Shown here: one piece after another, positions 1 through 9,887 of the stretch
Numbering within the stretch: the stretch's first letter is position 1
Layout: each line of letters opens with the position of its first letter
Assembly (NCBI GenBank): GCA_009910795.1
Contig: VMEE01000052.1
Coordinates: 331,156-395,155 of the forward strand
DNA from: Dehalobacter sp. CP
GTDB taxonomy: Bacteria; Bacillota_B; Desulfitobacteriia; Desulfitobacteriales; Syntrophobotulaceae
Reading direction: 5' to 3'
DNA length: 64,000 nt
Notes under the pieces: model-generated
Seen by the model: only the letters and a program-made list of their open reading frames with translations
What the model was told of the DNA's origin: nothing
The model's database searches: none
Program-made: the position numbers and the translations under genes

Positions 1-78
1 TCCAGAGAGATAGCCAAGGGAAAGCGAGAAAGTTGATTATTCAATTCCTCCTGCCTTCCTTTTGGCGGGAGGTTTTTA
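1..78 (+). promoter_or_regulatory. pyr operon attenuator (PyrR-binding RNA plus terminator), cut by window edge
   Basis: The first bases, TCCAGAGAGATAGCC, closely match the conserved TCCAGAGAGG core of PyrR-binding anti-antiterminator hairpins. This is followed by a rho-independent terminator: CCTCCTGCC at 47-55 pairs with GGCGGGAGG at 64-72 and is followed by TTTTT. In the known mechanism, UMP-bound PyrR stabilises the first hairpin so that the terminator forms and pyr transcription stops. Only the 3' part of the structure is inside the window, so the antiterminator cannot be checked. The gene upstream, possibly pyrR or a uracil permease gene, is not visible. Confidence 0.72.
47..78 (+). terminator. 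Attenuator terminator upstream of pyrB
   Basis: A 9-bp stem (one G-U pair) with an 8-base loop is followed by five T residues. It sits about 275 bases before the pyrB start and directly after the PyrR-like motif. Confidence 0.8.
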
Positions 79-95
79 TTATGATGATCGGGTAA

Positions 96-200
96 ATCTA
101 CGTAATGGATAGCCGCTTTCGGAAGATTGCGCCCTCCGTGGCGCAAACATCCGCGCTCCGCATCGTGCTTCACTTGACGCTGGCTATCCATTACGTAGAT
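96..200 (+). repeat. Intergenic palindromic element, copy A
   Basis: Perfect 19-bp terminal arms (96-114 against 182-200) enclose a 67-base core. The core begins GCTTTCGG, holds a small hairpin TTGCGCC/GGCGCAA, and continues with CCGCGCTCCGCATCGTGCTT and a GACGCT end. The same core occurs in copies B, C and D of this window. It lies between the pyr attenuator and pyrB, so it would be part of the pyr mRNA. Short open frames inside it look like by-products of the repeat. From 201 to the pyrB ribosome binding site I see nothing further. Confidence 0.85.
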
Positions 201-351
201 AAATCTCGGGTCAAAGATTCCGAATATATTTTATACAATCAAACCGAATTCTTTGGTAAAACGAACTTAAAAAGCATGGAAAGAAATTTGAGGTTGGAAT
301 GGATTGAGAAGTAAATCAGGCATGAAGAAATGATTGATGGGAGGCGTACGC

Positions 352-1287
352 ATGAAATGGAAGCACAAGGACCTGCTTGATCTGGACAAACTGACAGCGG
401 AAGAAATCAAACATATCTTGAAGACTGCGGCTCCGATGAAAGAGATTCTGGCAAGACCCAATAAGAAATTACCGACACTGAGAGGGAAATCTGTGGTGAT
501 GCTTTTTTATGAAAACAGCACCCGGACCAGGACTTCCTTCGAGACTGCGGCCAAAATCCTTGGAGCAGATACGTCAAATATTGCAGTTGCCCAAAGCAGT
601 GTAAGTAAGGGAGAAACCCTTCTGGATACAGCGAAGACTCTTCAGGCCATGAAAGTAGATTTGGTGGTCATCAGGCATGGCAGCTCAGGGGCGGCAGAGT
701 TCCTCGCCGACGAGCTTTCAGCCGGCGTGATCAATGGTGGTGACGGCCAGCATGCCCATCCCACTCAGGCCTTGCTGGACTTTTTTACGATGCAGGAAAG
801 ACTGGGTGAACTTCAAGGCAAGAAAATCGTGATTGTCGGCGATGTGCTGCACTCTAGAGTTGTGCGGAGCAATGTCCTCGGACTGAAAAAACTTGGTGCC
901 GAAGTCGTTTTGGTTGGCCCGCCGACGCTGCTGCCACAGGAAATGAATTACCTTGGTGTGAAGACCTCTTACGATCTGGATAAAGAACTGCCCGGGGCCG
1001 ATGCGGTGATGGCTCTCCGCCTTCAGCTGGAAAGGCAGCAAAGCGGCCTCTTTCCGTCAATCAGGGAATATAGCAGGTTATATGGTCTTAGCCAGGAAAG
1101 GTTAAAACAAACCGGCAAAGACACCATTATCATGCACCCCGGTCCGATGAACAGAGGTGTCGAGATTACGAGTGATTTGGCTGACAGTGTACAGTCTGTG
1201 ATTGAAGAGCAGGTTACCAACGGTGTTGCCGTTCGGATGGCTTTGATTTACTTGCTGATAGGAGGGACAGGCAGTGTTGTGGATTAA
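352..1287 (+). CDS. pyrB: Aspartate carbamoyltransferase catalytic subunit
   Basis: It condenses carbamoyl phosphate with aspartate to carbamoyl aspartate, the first committed step of pyrimidine synthesis. The 311-residue protein has the carbamoyl-phosphate site STRTRTSFE at residues 56-64, the HAHPTQ motif near residue 136 and HPGPMNRG near 260, all as in ATCase catalytic chains. The ATG at 352 is chosen because GGGAGG (339-344) sits 7 bases before it; an upstream in-frame TTG at 334 would leave this site unused. No regulatory pyrI follows, as in Bacillus-type operons under PyrR control. The 3' end overlaps pyrC by 14 bases, which suggests translational coupling. Confidence 0.96.
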   Translation: MKWKHKDLLDLDKLTAEEIKHILKTAAPMKEILARPNKKLPTLRGKSVVMLFYENSTRTRTSFETAAKILGADTSNIAVAQSSVSKGETLLDTAKTLQAMKVDLVVIRHGSSGAAEFLADELSAGVINGGDGQHAHPTQALLDFFTMQERLGELQGKKIVIVGDVLHSRVVRSNVLGLKKLGAEVVLVGPPTLLPQEMNYLGVKTSYDLDKELPGADAVMALRLQLERQQSGLFPSIREYSRLYGLSQERLKQTGKDTIIMHPGPMNRGVEITSDLADSVQSVIEEQVTNGVAVRMALIYLLIGGTGSVVD

Positions 1288-2611
1288 GAATGCGTATGTG
1301 ATTGACCCGGCCCAAGGATTGTCCGGGATCAATGATATCTTGGTTAAAGATGGCGTTATCGCGAAATTAGCCGGGAACCTGCAGTCTGCAGACGTTCTGG
1401 AAGCGCTGGAAACCCAGCGGCTGGAGGATGTGCTACAGGTTGAGGGGGAAGGAAAATATTTGTTCCCCGGTCTAATTGATGTGCACGTGCATCTCCGCGA
1501 ACCCGGTCAAGAGGAGAAGGAAGATATCCGCAGCGGTTCCAGAGCTGCGATAAAAGGAGGATTTACCTCGATACTCGCCATGGCCAATACAACGCCGATT
1601 GTTGACAACCGTGCGCTAACGGAATTTGTGCGGCTGCAGGGAGAACGCGCCGCTATGGCCAGAGTCTATCCGATCGCGGCGGTAACGAAAGGTTTTCTTG
1701 GCAAAGAGCTGGTTGAGATGATGGATATCCTCGACGGCGGAGCAGTGGCGTTTTCCGATGACGGCAAAGGAATCCAGAACGCTGAGATGATGCGTCTGGC
1801 ACTGGAATACGCCAAGCTAACCGGCTGCCCGATCATCAGTCATTGTGAAGATGACAGCCTGGCCGGACACGGCGTGATGCGCAAAGGTGAAATGAGTGCG
1901 AGACTCGGCTTAAGAGGAATTCCGGCCAGCGCCGAGAGCGTAATGGTGGCCAGGGATGTGCTGCTGGCGGCTGAAACAGGAGGGAAACTCCATATTGCGC
2001 ATGTGTCGACAAAAGAAAGTGTGCAGATTATCAGAGAAGCCAAAAAAATGGGTGTGGATGTAACGGCCGAAGTGAACCCGCACCATCTGATCTTTACGGA
2101 TCAGGATGTTAGCCTGACCAATGCCTCTTATAAAGTCAATCCACCGCTTCCTTCGGCAGAAGACCAGATTGCGCTATTGGAAGGCTTGCTGGATGGGACG
2201 ATCGATATGCTGGCGACAGACCATGCCCCGCATACCTGGGAAGAAAAGACTCGGCCTTTTGCCGAAGCACCGTTTGGGATCAACGCGCTGGAAACAGTCC
2301 TAGCCGCAGTCTGGCAGAACCTCGTGTTAAAAGGAAAAATAACCCCGGATCAGGTCATCGCTTTATGGTCGGCGAACCCGGCTCGCCGTTTCGGCCTGCC
2401 GAGTGGAACGCTTCGAACCGGGAGCCAGGCCGACTTGGTCCTGTTTGACCCGGAATACCGGGAAATGATTTCTGCGGAGACAATGGAGACAAAGTCGCCG
2501 AATACCCCTTTCCTGGGACAGGAGATGCAGGGATTCCCAGTAATGACCATTGTCGGCGGAAAAATACGAATGGCTGGAAGAAAGCTTTTAGACAATAAGG
2601 AGGAAGCATAA
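1274..2611 (+). CDS. pyrC: Dihydroorotase, class I
   Basis: It cyclises carbamoyl aspartate to dihydroorotate. The 445-residue amidohydrolase has the metal-binding DVHVHLREPG motif around residues 70-80 and DHAPHT near residue 316, typical of the class I zinc enzymes. It starts at GTG 1274 with GGAGGG (1261-1266) upstream, inside the pyrB reading frame. Its TAA stop shares a base with the carA ATG. The length is slightly above the usual ~425-430 residues; the extra residues are near the N-terminus (around residues 40-55), in a segment rich in E and L. Confidence 0.95.
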   Translation: MLWIKNAYVIDPAQGLSGINDILVKDGVIAKLAGNLQSADVLEALETQRLEDVLQVEGEGKYLFPGLIDVHVHLREPGQEEKEDIRSGSRAAIKGGFTSILAMANTTPIVDNRALTEFVRLQGERAAMARVYPIAAVTKGFLGKELVEMMDILDGGAVAFSDDGKGIQNAEMMRLALEYAKLTGCPIISHCEDDSLAGHGVMRKGEMSARLGLRGIPASAESVMVARDVLLAAETGGKLHIAHVSTKESVQIIREAKKMGVDVTAEVNPHHLIFTDQDVSLTNASYKVNPPLPSAEDQIALLEGLLDGTIDMLATDHAPHTWEEKTRPFAEAPFGINALETVLAAVWQNLVLKGKITPDQVIALWSANPARRFGLPSGTLRTGSQADLVLFDPEYREMISAETMETKSPNTPFLGQEMQGFPVMTIVGGKIRMAGRKLLDNKEEA

Positions 2612-3705
2612 TGGCTTGGCTGGTTTTAAGTGACGGAAAAGCTTTCGAAGGAGAAAAATTTGGTCCCTGGATTGGCCGAGACCACGTGATCAAAGGGGAA
2701 GTCGTATTCAATACTTCAATGTGCGGATATCAGGAGATGATTACCGATTTGTCCTATGCCGGACAGATCCTGACATTTACTCACCCGCAGATCGGGAACT
2801 ACGGCTGGCATAATGAAGAGAGCGAAGCTGACAAGGTACTGCTTAAGGGTATCATCGTTCGGGAGCTCTCGGCTGGTGAAGGCAGCCTGCATGCCGACGG
2901 AAGCCTGGAGGATTTCTGTATGAAACAGAATATCCCTGGCTTAAAAGGCGTCGATACCCGGGCGTTGACCCGCTATATCCGGAACAACGGGACGATGTCC
3001 GGCATAATGGTCGAGAAACTGGAACAGGCCGCAGCGTTCTGGCAGAAAAGCACGCCGCAGGATTTTGACCCTGAAAAACATTGGGTGTACCAGGCGACAT
3101 CCGACGAAGAATATGTCATTCCCGGTAACGGCCCGGAGTTGGCCGTACTTGATCTTGGCGCCAAAAAGAATATTTTGCGCTGCCTGCAAAAAAGGGGTTA
3201 CCAGCTGCATGTTTTCCCTGCAGGGACTCCCGCTCAGAGAATTCTTGCATTGGGTCCCAGGGGGCTTGTACTCAGTAACGGACCTGGGGACCCGTCCCGT
3301 TTGCCTGAGATTGCAGAGAACATGGGGAAACTGATTGCAGAATTACCGATCATGGGCATTTGTATGGGTCATCAGATCATGGCGATGGCAGCGGGCGCTT
3401 CAACCTACAAGCTGCCGTTTGGCCATCGCGGTGGAAATCATCCTGTTCAGAACAAAGAAACGGGCAAAGTAACCATGACTTCTCAGAACCATGGTTATGC
3501 TGTCAGTGAAGAATCGCTTCGGGGAACTGGGTTTAACATCATGTATGCGAATTTGAATGATGGCACGGTTGAAGGGCTGAAGCACGAAAAATATCCGGTT
3601 TTAACTGTGCAATATCATCCTGAAGCTGCACCGGGCCCTGAGGAAAATGATGAAATATTTGACCGCTTTGCAGAGATGTTAAACGCTAAATGGGGGGAAA
3701 TATAA
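2611..3705 (+). CDS. carA: Carbamoyl-phosphate synthase, small (glutaminase) subunit
   Basis: It hydrolyses glutamine and channels ammonia to CarB. The 364-residue protein has the N-terminal CarA domain (GEVVFNTSMCGYQE near residue 30) and a C-terminal class I glutamine amidotransferase. The nucleophile lies in GICMGHQ near residue 251 and the His/Glu pair in HPEAAPGPEE near 336. The ATG overlaps the pyrC stop by one base, with AAGGAGGAAG just before it. Placement inside the pyr cluster suggests it serves pyrimidine synthesis under the same attenuator; no arginine genes lie nearby. Confidence 0.96.
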   Translation: MAWLVLSDGKAFEGEKFGPWIGRDHVIKGEVVFNTSMCGYQEMITDLSYAGQILTFTHPQIGNYGWHNEESEADKVLLKGIIVRELSAGEGSLHADGSLEDFCMKQNIPGLKGVDTRALTRYIRNNGTMSGIMVEKLEQAAAFWQKSTPQDFDPEKHWVYQATSDEEYVIPGNGPELAVLDLGAKKNILRCLQKRGYQLHVFPAGTPAQRILALGPRGLVLSNGPGDPSRLPEIAENMGKLIAELPIMGICMGHQIMAMAAGASTYKLPFGHRGGNHPVQNKETGKVTMTSQNHGYAVSEESLRGTGFNIMYANLNDGTVEGLKHEKYPVLTVQYHPEAAPGPEENDEIFDRFAEMLNAKWGEI

Positions 3706-6700
3706 ATGCCAAAACAAAATTGGCAGAAGGTCATGGTGATTGGTTCAGGACCCATCGTGATTGGACAGGCGGCTGAATTTGACTATGCCGGAACACAGGC
3801 CTGCCGGGCTTTAAGGGAAGAAGGCGTGGAAATTGTTCTGGTCAACTCCAATCCGGCTACCATTATGACGGATAAAGAGATTGCCGATAAAGTATATATC
3901 GAACCGCTGACACTGGAGTTTTTGGAGCGAATTATTGAGAAGGAAAGACCCGACGGACTGATTCCGACTATGGGCGGCCAAACCGGACTGAACCTGGCTT
4001 TCCAGCTAGCCAAAGCCGGTATTCTGGACCGCTGCGGTGTTACGCTTTTGGGAACGCCGCTGGAGAGCATCAGCAAGGCGGAGGACAGGGAGCTTTTCAG
4101 GAATTTGATGAACGAAATCGGGGAACCGATCCCGGCAAGCTCGATTGTTTCGGATGTGCAGGAAGCCCTAAAATTTGCTGAAGAAATAGGCTATCCGGTG
4201 ATTGTTCGACCGGCATTCACGCTGGGCGGTACCGGCGGCGGGATTGCCAAAGACGCGGATGCCCTGGCAACAATTGCTGCCAGCGGAATCAAAGCCAGTA
4301 TGATTGGGCAGATTCTAATCGAAAAAAGTGTAGCCGGCTGGAAAGAAATTGAGTATGAGGTGCTGCGGGACAGCTGCGGCAACAGTATTACGGTTTGCCA
4401 TATGGAAAATATAGATCCTGTCGGCGTCCATACCGGTGACAGCATCGTCGTGGCACCCTGTCAGACGCTTACAGATAAGGAAGTCCAGACACTTCGGACT
4501 TCGGCCCTGAAAATCGTAGCTGCCCTCGGCATTGAGGGAGGCTGCAATGTTCAATATGCGCTGCATCCGGAAAGACTTGAATACTGTGTCATTGAGGTCA
4601 ATCCGCGTTTGAGCCGTTCGAGCGCGCTGGCTTCCAAAGCGACCGGCTATCCGATTGCGAAGGTGGCTGCCAAAATAGCGATTGGCTATACGCTGGCCGA
4701 ACTGCCGAATGCGGTAACCGGGAAGACTTCGGCCTGTTTTGAGCCTGCCCTGGACTATGTGGTCGTGAAGATCCCGCGCTGGCCTTTCGATAAATTTTCC
4801 GATGCCGACCGCAGGATTGGTACGCAAATGAAGGCGACCGGCGAAGTGATGGGTTTGGGCCGCAATTTGGAGACGGCCCTTTTAAAGGCGGTGCGTTCCC
4901 TTGAAACGAAAGCCTACGGCATCCTGCTCGAAGAGATGGAGTACATCGACGATGAACTTCTTCGGAAAAGATGCAGCCTGCCGGAAGATAATCTGCTCTT
5001 CGTGATCGCGGAAGCTTTCCGGAGGGGATGGACTGTAGACGAAATTAATCGGTTAAATGAGTGGAATCCTTACTTTTTGAAGAAAATAGAAGGGATTGTC
5101 AGGACATCCACAGAAATAAAGCAGCAGGTGTGGGATTTAACAGTTCTGGCGAAAGCAAAACGGCTTGGTTATTCCGACCGGCAGATTGCTGGACTTTGGA
5201 ATACGACAGAGCAGCAGGTTTATGATTTCAGGATCCAAAACAACCTGAAGCCTGTCTTTAAAATGGTCGACACCTGCGCCGGGGAGTTTGAAGCGACGAC
5301 CCCGTACTTCTACTCGAGCTATGATGTCGAGGATGAGGTGCAGCCGACAGACCGACGGAAAGTTGTCGTCCTGGGATCGGGGCCGATCAGGATCGGTCAG
5401 GGCATCGAGTTTGACTATTGCTCAGTTCATGCTGTGAAGGCGCTGCGCAAGGCAGGTATTGAGAGTATCATTATCAACAATAATCCGGAAACAGTGTCTA
5501 CTGACTTTGATACGGCCGACAGGCTTTACTTTGAACCGCTCACGATTGAGGATGTCACGGCAGTACTCGAGAAAGAAAAACCTGAGGGTATCGTCGTCCA
5601 ATTTGGCGGACAGACTGCGATCGGGTTATGCAAAGGACTGGCGGAACGCGGTTACCGGATTCTTGGTACGACGGTGGAAGACACGGACAGAGCGGAAGAG
5701 AGAGGAATCTTTGATGAAGTTCTGCAGCAGCTGGGCGCTCGCCGGCCCCGCGGCGGATGTGTTTCCAACATGGAAGAAGCTGAAAAGCTTGCAGAGGATA
5801 TCGGCTATCCGCTGATTGTACGTCCTTCCTATGTGCTTGGAGGAAGGGCTATGCAAATTGTTTATGAACCTCAGGAACTCCAGGGCGTATTTGCAAGGGC
5901 TTTGGCGGATTTTCCGGGACAAAGCATCTGGATCGACCAGTATCTTCTCGGCAAAGAGGTCGAAGTCGATGCAATTTCCGACGGCGAAACCGTCTGCATT
6001 CCCGGAATCATGGAACATCTGGAACGAGCCGGTATTCATTCCGGCGATTCGATTGCGGTCTATCCGCCGCAAACGGTTGCAGACAACATCAAAGAAATCA
6101 TCGAGGACTTAACCGTTTCGCTGGCCCGGAGTCTGCGGATCAAAGGCTTATTGAATATCCAGTATGTCATCTATAAAGACCAGGTTTATGTTTTGGAAGT
6201 CAATCCCCGCTCCAGCCGCACGGTTCCTTTCTTAAGCAAGATTACCGGCGTGCCGATTGTGGAATTGGCCACCCGGGTCATTCTTGGAGAGAAGCTGGGG
6301 AGCATGGGTATTAAATCCGGTTTGTGGCCGGTTGGAGAGAAGGTTGCGGTAAAAGCACCGGTATTCTCTTTCTCAAAACTGCTGCTCGTTGAACCTTCTC
6401 TCGGTCCTGAAATGAAATCAACCGGAGAAGTCATGGGGATTGATTATGATTATGAAAAAGCACTCCAGAAAGCTTTAGTGGCCGCCGGCATGCAGATATC
6501 GGTTTACGGCACGCTGCTTGCCACCCTAGCCGACCGCGATAAGGAAGACGGGATACGGCTCGTTAAACGTTTTGCCAAACTTGGTTTCAGAATCATCGCC
6601 ACGGAAGGGACGGCTAAGGCGATTCGCCAGTCCGGTATTGAAGTTGACACAGTTGGTAAACTTCATTCAGGATCGGACGATATCACCGAGAAGATACGCA

Positions 6701-6882
6701 AAGGACGTGTCCAGTGCGTCTTAAATACAACCACACATGGCAGAATCATTGCCAGTGACGGTTTTGCGATCCGTAGAAGTGCCGTTGAACATGGCGTACC
6801 GTGCTTTACCAGTATGGATACGGCCGAAGCCTGGCTGCATGTTTTGGAGGCCAATATACCGAGCATCGTACCACTCAGCTAG
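3706..6882 (+). CDS. carB: Carbamoyl-phosphate synthase, large subunit
   Basis: It makes carbamoyl phosphate from bicarbonate, ammonia and two ATP. The 1058-residue protein shows the expected internal duplication: [20 protein letters not shown] opens the first half and [20 protein letters not shown] the second (near residue 549). Each half carries an ATP-grasp region (FTLGGTGGG and YVLGGRAM), and the C-terminus is an MGS-like allosteric domain (around residues 930-1058). The ATG follows the carA stop directly. The TAG stop at 6880-6882 lies inside the 15-bp inverted-repeat end CTAGTACAACGTTCT, so the extreme C-terminus may have been set by insertion of the repeat element downstream. Its length is near the usual 1060-1075. 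Confidence 0.97.
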   Translation: MPKQNWQKVMVIGSGPIVIGQAAEFDYAGTQACRALREEGVEIVLVNSNPATIMTDKEIADKVYIEPLTLEFLERIIEKERPDGLIPTMGGQTGLNLAFQLAKAGILDRCGVTLLGTPLESISKAEDRELFRNLMNEIGEPIPASSIVSDVQEALKFAEEIGYPVIVRPAFTLGGTGGGIAKDADALATIAASGIKASMIGQILIEKSVAGWKEIEYEVLRDSCGNSITVCHMENIDPVGVHTGDSIVVAPCQTLTDKEVQTLRTSALKIVAALGIEGGCNVQYALHPERLEYCVIEVNPRLSRSSALASKATGYPIAKVAAKIAIGYTLAELPNAVTGKTSACFEPALDYVVVKIPRWPFDKFSDADRRIGTQMKATGEVMGLGRNLETALLKAVRSLETKAYGILLEEMEYIDDELLRKRCSLPEDNLLFVIAEAFRRGWTVDEINRLNEWNPYFLKKIEGIVRTSTEIKQQVWDLTVLAKAKRLGYSDRQIAGLWNTTEQQVYDFRIQNNLKPVFKMVDTCAGEFEATTPYFYSSYDVEDEVQPTDRRKVVVLGSGPIRIGQGIEFDYCSVHAVKALRKAGIESIIINNNPETVSTDFDTADRLYFEPLTIEDVTAVLEKEKPEGIVVQFGGQTAIGLCKGLAERGYRILGTTVEDTDRAEERGIFDEVLQQLGARRPRGGCVSNMEEAEKLAEDIGYPLIVRPSYVLGGRAMQIVYEPQELQGVFARALADFPGQSIWIDQYLLGKEVEVDAISDGETVCIPGIMEHLERAGIHSGDSIAVYPPQTVADNIKEIIEDLTVSLARSLRIKGLLNIQYVIYKDQVYVLEVNPRSSRTVPFLSKITGVPIVELATRVILGEKLGSMGIKSGLWPVGEKVAVKAPVFSFSKLLLVEPSLGPEMKSTGEVMGIDYDYEKALQKALVAAGMQISVYGTLLATLADRDKEDGIRLVKRFAKLGFRIIATEGTAKAIRQSGIEVDTVGKLHSGSDDITEKIRKGRVQCVLNTTTHGRIIASDGFAIRRSAVEHGVPCFTSMDTAEAWLHVLEANIPSIVPLS

Positions 6883-7160
6883 TACAACGTTCTTTAAATA
6901 AATAAGCAAATATATGCAGCCCATAAGTATCTAGGGTTGTCTGGGTGTCACAATTCCGCTTTCGGCAGCTAGCGCCCTCCATGGCGAGTCGCTCTTTGCC
7001 ATCCATGGCATCGCGACATTAGGCCATCCGTGGCCGTCTAACAGCCGCGCTCCGCATCCATGCTCCGCTTGACGCTGGAACTTGTGGCACCCAGACCTAA
7101 TATGGGGTAATCAGGCTTGAATGAATTATTTGAGCAATAAATTTTAGAACGTTGTACTAG
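6879..7160 (+). repeat. Nested inverted-repeat element containing palindromic copy B (MITE-like)
   Basis: The 15-base ends CTAGTACAACGTTCT (6879-6893) and AGAACGTTGTACTAG (7146-7160) are perfect inverted repeats about 250 bases apart. AT-rich inner flanks lie on each side, and the palindromic copy B sits in the middle. There is no open reading frame for a transposase. The left end contains the carB stop codon. This block occupies most of the 405-base gap between carB and pyrK, in which I find no gene. Confidence 0.7.
6939..7096 (+). repeat. Intergenic palindromic element, copy B (long core)
   Basis: The arms GTCTGGGTGTCACAATTCC (6939-6957) and GGAACTTGTGGCACCCAGAC (7077-7096) pair with one G-U and one bulge. 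The core starts GCTTTCGG and ends with CCGCGCTCCGCATC, ATGCTCCGCTTGACGCT, as in copy A. It carries three small hairpins in a row (loops around CCTCCATGG, CCATCCATGG and CCATCCGTGG) where A and C have one. The arm sequence differs from A, C and D almost completely, but it is still self-complementary. Confidence 0.85.
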
Positions 7161-7209
7161 TACGGCGAATTCCAAGGAACACACTTTCACTAGTTGCAGG
7201 TTTTATCAA

Positions 7210-7246
7210 CGTAATGGATGGGCAGCGCCGTCCATCGTGGTGAAAG
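7210..7246 (+). repeat. Decayed fragment of the palindromic element
   Basis: CGTAATGGATGG (7210-7221) repeats the arm sequence of copies A and D. It is followed by CGCCGTCCATCGTGG, resembling the small internal hairpin loops of copy B. The core motifs GCTTTCGG and CGCGCTCCGC are absent. It lies just ahead of pyrK. Confidence 0.45.
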
Positions 7247-7287
7247 GCCTTTGCTAATAAAATCGATCTACTAGGAGTGAGCATATC

Positions 7288-8115
7288 ATGAACCTCAAGG
7301 AAAAAGTCGTCTTCAATGAAAGGATCGGACATCCCGTCCAGGGTTTGTATAAACTTGTTTTGAGCGGAGAAGCTGCTAAAACAGCTCAACCGGGCCAGTT
7401 TCTGCATATCCAGGTTACGGACACGAGTGATCCGCTTCTGCGCAGACCACTTAGCATTGCCGGGATCGACCCTGAACGCGGAGAAGTGACTGTCTACTAT
7501 AGAATCAAAGGGAAAGGAACTGAACTTCTCTCAAGGATACCGGCAGACCAATATTTAAGTGTGCTGGGGCCGCTGGGGACGGGCTTTTCAATCCCGGAGA
7601 AAGGGGAGCTTCTGCTGATTGCGGGCGGAATAGGGATGTTTCCGCTGTTCTCTGTAATCCAGGCCGCACAGAAAGTTCCTGTAAAAATAAAAGTCCTCTG
7701 GGGCGGAGAAAACAAAGAATTTCTAGTCAGTGCCGATCCGAATCAGCTTCTTGCTAAGGGTCTGGATGTTGAACTTGCTACGCTGGACGGAAGTTGCGGA
7801 GAGAAAGGCTTGGTTACCGCATTGCTCGAAAAGCATTTAGCTGATAAAAACACGCAGCAATTACTGAGCAAGGGCCTTCTACAGGCTGCAGCCTGTGGTC
7901 CGAACGGCATGCTGAAGGCTGTCGCGGGGATTTGCCAGAACAACGATGTTCCGCTCGAAGTTTCTTTAGAAGAGCGGATGGCCTGCGGGGTAGGTGCATG
8001 TTTGGGATGTGTCTGTACCGTCAGAGATGCAAACGGCGGACTGAAACGAAAACGCGTCTGCAAAGAAGGACCGGTAATGAATGGGCAGGAGGTGGTCTGG
8101 GATGCAGACATTTAA
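7288..8115 (+). CDS. pyrK: Dihydroorotate dehydrogenase B, electron transfer subunit
   Basis: PyrK carries FAD and a [2Fe-2S] cluster and passes electrons from PyrD to NAD+. The 275-residue protein has a ferredoxin-reductase-like FAD domain (RRPLSIAG near residues 51-58), an NAD-binding glycine motif (AGGIGMFPL near residue 112) and the C-terminal cluster ligands C233, C238, C241 and C258 in the CX4CX2CX16C spacing of this family. The ATG at 7288 follows TAGGAGTGAG. The gene overlaps pyrD by 14 bases, fitting a stoichiometric PyrK-PyrD complex. Confidence 0.95.
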   Translation: MNLKEKVVFNERIGHPVQGLYKLVLSGEAAKTAQPGQFLHIQVTDTSDPLLRRPLSIAGIDPERGEVTVYYRIKGKGTELLSRIPADQYLSVLGPLGTGFSIPEKGELLLIAGGIGMFPLFSVIQAAQKVPVKIKVLWGGENKEFLVSADPNQLLAKGLDVELATLDGSCGEKGLVTALLEKHLADKNTQQLLSKGLLQAAACGPNGMLKAVAGICQNNDVPLEVSLEERMACGVGACLGCVCTVRDANGGLKRKRVCKEGPVMNGQEVVWDADI

Positions 8116-9028
8116 TCTTGAGACTGATCTGGCAGGATTAAAGCTTAAAAATCCTGTCATCACTGCCTCCGGCACGTATGGCTTCGGTGAAGCTTATGCG
8201 CCGTTTTATGAACCTTCCATTCTCGGCGGGATCACAGTCAAAGGGATTACAACGCTTCCGCGTCTTGGGAATCCTGTACCGAGGCTCGCGGAGACGCCAT
8301 CAGGCCTGCTGAATTCTGTAGGCTTGGAAAATCCCGGGCTGGAGGCTTTCTTAAAAAGTTATCTGCCGCAGCTGGCTTCGCTGGACACGGCAGTGATTGT
8401 CAATATCTCGGGTTTCTCACTGGAAGATTATGCCCTGATGGCATCATCCTTCCAACGCGGCTGTGGGATTGCAGCCCTGGAAGTTAACATCTCTTGTCCG
8501 AACATCAAACACGGCGGAATGGCTTTCGGAACTGATCCCAAGAGTGCGGAAGAAGTCATCGCTGCTGTCAGAAAAGAAACGGATCTGCCGTTGATTGCGA
8601 AGCTGTCTCCGAATGTGACCGATATTACAGCGATGGCTAAAGCTGTGGAAAGTGGCGGGGCGGATATCATTTCTCTGATTAATACGCTTTTGGGCATGCA
8701 GATTGATCTCAATACCCAGAAGCCGGTGTTGGCCAACACGATGGGGGGATTATCCGGTCCCGCAGTCAGGCCGGTGGCCGTCAGAATGGTCTATCAGGTA
8801 TATCAGGCTGTAAAGCTACCGGTCATCGGGATGGGAGGAATCTTGACCTGGCAGGATGCTATCGAGTTCATGCTGGCAGGTGCTTCGGCAGTGAGCATCG
8901 GAACAGCTAATTTTGGCAATCCGCTTGCGCCCGTTGAAATTTTGGAAGGAATTCAGGCCTATTGCAATCAGAGAGGTTATCAGTCGGTCGGGGAAATCGT
9001 CGGACTTGCTCATGCACAGAAAGGATGA
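8102..9028 (+). CDS. pyrD: Dihydroorotate dehydrogenase B, catalytic subunit (class 1B)
   Basis: It oxidises dihydroorotate to orotate using FMN. The 308-residue protein has the class 1 active-site segment VNISCPN with a catalytic cysteine, rather than the serine of class 2 enzymes, and the FMN phosphate site GMGGI near residue 247. The ATG at 8102 is preferred because AGGAGG (8087-8092) lies 9 bases upstream within pyrK; the in-frame ATG at 8081 has no such site. Pairing with pyrK marks it as the NAD-linked 1B type, suited to an anaerobe. Confidence 0.95.
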   Translation: MQTFNLETDLAGLKLKNPVITASGTYGFGEAYAPFYEPSILGGITVKGITTLPRLGNPVPRLAETPSGLLNSVGLENPGLEAFLKSYLPQLASLDTAVIVNISGFSLEDYALMASSFQRGCGIAALEVNISCPNIKHGGMAFGTDPKSAEEVIAAVRKETDLPLIAKLSPNVTDITAMAKAVESGGADIISLINTLLGMQIDLNTQKPVLANTMGGLSGPAVRPVAVRMVYQVYQAVKLPVIGMGGILTWQDAIEFMLAGASAVSIGTANFGNPLAPVEILEGIQAYCNQRGYQSVGEIVGLAHAQKG

Positions 9029-9033
9029 GGAAA

Positions 9034-9726
9034 ATGGAAACTTTACAAAGTTTAAATGAAAAAGTCATCGTTGCCCTGGATGTCAATACGAAAGAAAAAG
9101 CCCTGGACATTGCCCGGGCACTTGCCGGCAGCGGGTGCTGGCTGAAGGTCGGTCTCGAGCTTTATGCGTTTTCGGGTTTAAGCTTGATTCAACAGTTTAA
9201 GGAGCTCGGATTTAAAATATTTCTCGATCTCAAGCTGCATGATATTCCGACCACCGTCGAAAAAACCCTAAGTGTGCTGACCGCCTCCGGCGTGGATATG
9301 ATCAATGTCCACTGCAGCGGCGGATACGAAATGATGGCTAGAGCGGCCGAGGTCGGCCAAAAGGCCGGCAAAACCATTATCGGCGTAACCGTTCTTACAA
9401 GTATGGGACAGGAAGACCTAACATCGATCGGGGTGCAGGGCAGTACGCAGGAGCAGGTACTGAGACTAGCAATGCTCGCCAAGAAAGCAAATTTAAAAGG
9501 GGTCGTTTCTTCCGCGCAGGAAGCAAAAATTCTGCGGGAGGAATGCGGAGAGGATTTTCTTCTCGTAACACCGGGGATCCGGCCGGCCTGGAGCGAAAGA
9601 AATGACCAGGTGCGGATTCTTACCCCGCGCATGGCCCTGGAAGCTGGAAGCTCTTATCTGGTAGTCGGCAGACCGATTACCTTGAATGAGAATCCCAGGG
9701 AAGCCATGGAGCGCCTATGGGATTAA
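9034..9726 (+). CDS. pyrF: Orotidine-5'-phosphate decarboxylase
   Basis: It decarboxylates OMP to UMP. The 230-residue TIM-barrel protein carries the catalytic DLKLHDIP motif near residue 67 and ends with a phosphate-binding segment around VVGRPIT. The ATG at 9034 is chosen, with AAAGGA (9020-9025) 8 bases upstream; an ATG at 9025 overlapping the pyrD stop (ATGA) is an alternative that adds three residues. It is the last gene of the pyr block; pyrE is detached, 3.3 kb further on. Confidence 0.94.
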   Translation: METLQSLNEKVIVALDVNTKEKALDIARALAGSGCWLKVGLELYAFSGLSLIQQFKELGFKIFLDLKLHDIPTTVEKTLSVLTASGVDMINVHCSGGYEMMARAAEVGQKAGKTIIGVTVLTSMGQEDLTSIGVQGSTQEQVLRLAMLAKKANLKGVVSSAQEAKILREECGEDFLLVTPGIRPAWSERNDQVRILTPRMALEAGSSYLVVGRPITLNENPREAMERLWD

Positions 9727-9745
9727 AATAGGAACAGTATTTGTA

Positions 9746-9774
9746 TTGACAGCATTTGGCTATCGTTATATAGT
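9746..9774 (+). promoter_or_regulatory. Sigma-A type promoter for the downstream diguanylate cyclase
   Basis: TTGACA (9746-9751), a 17-base spacer and TATAGT (9769-9774) make a near-consensus promoter just past pyrF. The octamer GACAGCAT overlaps the -35 box. Its 7-base core ACAGCAT recurs at 9827, 9841 and 9854, between this promoter and the start codon at 9888. Confidence 0.65.
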
Positions 9775-9887
9775 TGTGACGTTATAAGTTGACATGATAT
9801 GGTTATATTATTTGAAGCTATATTTTACAGCATAAAAATGACAGCATAACTTGACAGCATGAAAAAATTCATGAGGTTAGGCAATTC

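Noticed and set aside
105..314. Open frame in the pyrB leader
   Set aside because: It lies across palindromic copy A, lacks a ribosome binding site, and its protein mirrors the repeat sequence.
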